Assembly (NCBI GenBank): GCA_963801715.1
Contig: CAWDGB010000007.1
Coordinates: forward strand, 124,001 to 188,000
Source of the DNA: CAVVJA01 sp963801715
Lineage (GTDB): Bacteria > Actinomycetota > Actinomycetes > Mycobacteriales > Jatrophihabitantaceae
Length of the DNA stretch: 64,000 nt
Direction: 5' to 3'
Part shown: in pieces, positions 63,519 through 64,000 of the stretch
Layout: each line of letters opens with the position of its first letter
Position numbering within the stretch: position 1 is the stretch's first letter
Position numbers and translations under genes: made by a program
Notes under the pieces: generated by a model
The model's database searches: none
Told to the model about the DNA's origin: nothing
What the model saw: the letters and a program-made list of their open reading frames with translations, nothing else

Positions 63519-64000
63519 CCGGAAGCATGTAGGCCGGACGCGGCGCCGCGTTCCGCGGCCGCCGCATAGGCCGGGGCATCGAGCATTGATCGTGCGGCCG
63601 CAGCTGTCCGCGCGGCGTCGGCTTGCTCCTGGGGCGTGCGCGGCCGGTCGTAGGTCTGCCGCAACCCGCTGGCGCGCCCGAGCAGTTCGGCGGCACGCGC
63701 CGGATCGTCGTCGGCCGCAGCAGCTCGGGCCAGGCCCTCCAGACCAGTTGCGACCAGACCAACCTCGCCAGCGGATTGCCCGAGCTCGACCAGCGCGGCA
63801 TAGCCGTCACGGGCGGAGGACAGATCACCCGCCCGCTCATCGCAGGCCGTCCTGCCGGCCAGCGCCAGTCCGGTCGCAAGTCGCACGCCGAGTCGCTGAA
63901 ACGCGTCGTAGGCCCGGTCGAACAGTGGTCGCGCCGTCGTGAGGTCGCCTCGACGTTGGGCGAGCACCGCGTCCCCGTAGGTAGCCAGGACCCGACCGGC
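63515..64000 (-). CDS. TPR-rich regulator C-terminus (cut by window edge)
   Basis: The frame is open to the window end and reads VLAQRRGDLTTARPLFDRAY, FQRLGVRLATGLALAGRT and GLEGLARAAAADDDPARAAE, which are TPR-like repeats, ending with a low-complexity Ala-rich tail. Such C-termini are common in LuxR- or SARP-type large regulators of actinobacteria. Its stop overlaps the HMA-like gene by 4 bp. Confidence 0.7.
   Translation of the reverse strand, partial: AGRVLATYGDAVLAQRRGDLTTARPLFDRAYDAFQRLGVRLATGLALAGRTACDERAGDLSSARDGYAALVELGQSAGEVGLVATGLEGLARAAAADDDPARAAELLGRASGLRQTYDRPRTPQEQADAARTAAAARSMLDAPAYAAAAERGAASGLHASG

Overview
The window is high-GC actinobacterial DNA. GTG and TTG starts with GGAGG-like ribosome binding sites are common. 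Taxon-informative genes include a fused two-domain FO synthase (fbiC, coenzyme F420 biosynthesis), two F420-dependent nitroreductase-like (DDN) proteins, a PGPGW membrane protein, DUF1918 and MMPL transporters. This points to an environmental, F420-producing member of the Actinomycetota; I cannot name a genus from sequence alone.

Layout. 1-12.8 kb is ordinary chromosome: a partial GH32 enzyme (left edge), a thioesterase, an unusual ACT-adenylate kinase fusion, fbiC, an amidotransferase, a phosphotransferase, a haloalkane dehalogenase, a CrcB-DUF190-CrcB fluoride exporter operon, a glyoxalase, and a divergent IclR regulator/homogentisate dioxygenase pair with a perfect palindromic operator. 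At 12.8 kb a tRNA-Val(CAC) is followed by a tyrosine integrase enclosed by a 48-bp direct repeat of the tRNA 3' half. The bounded segment holds only the integrase, whose N-terminus is cut off exactly at the distal repeat.

14-42 kb is an accessory, decaying region. It carries further integrase/recombinase relics (about 20.9, 22.2 and 39.1 kb), an IS630-type element beside a PAP2 phosphatase relic, broken genes (a glycosylase-like family, a DDN relic, a DUF3892 protein with an in-frame TAG) and long gene-poor gaps. Among these sit intact genes: a phospholipase C-type phosphoesterase, a VIT1/CCC1 transporter, hemerythrin, a phospholipase D and a C45 acyltransferase. The most coherent system here is a four-gene exopolysaccharide locus (23.5-29.2 kb): a GT39-like membrane glycosyltransferase, a processive GT2 synthase, a GH26 mannanase-like enzyme (apparently frameshifted) and a clan-A glycosidase lipoprotein.

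42-64 kb holds regulator-effector cassettes. Two similar ArsR-SRPBCC-(DHFR-like) cassettes are at 37-39 and 56-58 kb. There are two aldo/keto reductases (one sharing a MerR operator with its convergent regulator), two ABC exporters (one under a PadR regulator with strong TATACC/GGTATA operators), and a metal/redox cluster: an MMPL transporter, a multicopper oxidase carrying two tandem heavy-metal-binding modules, a flavoprotein monooxygenase, and a divergent HMA-like protein lacking its CxxC. The right edge cuts a TPR-rich regulator.
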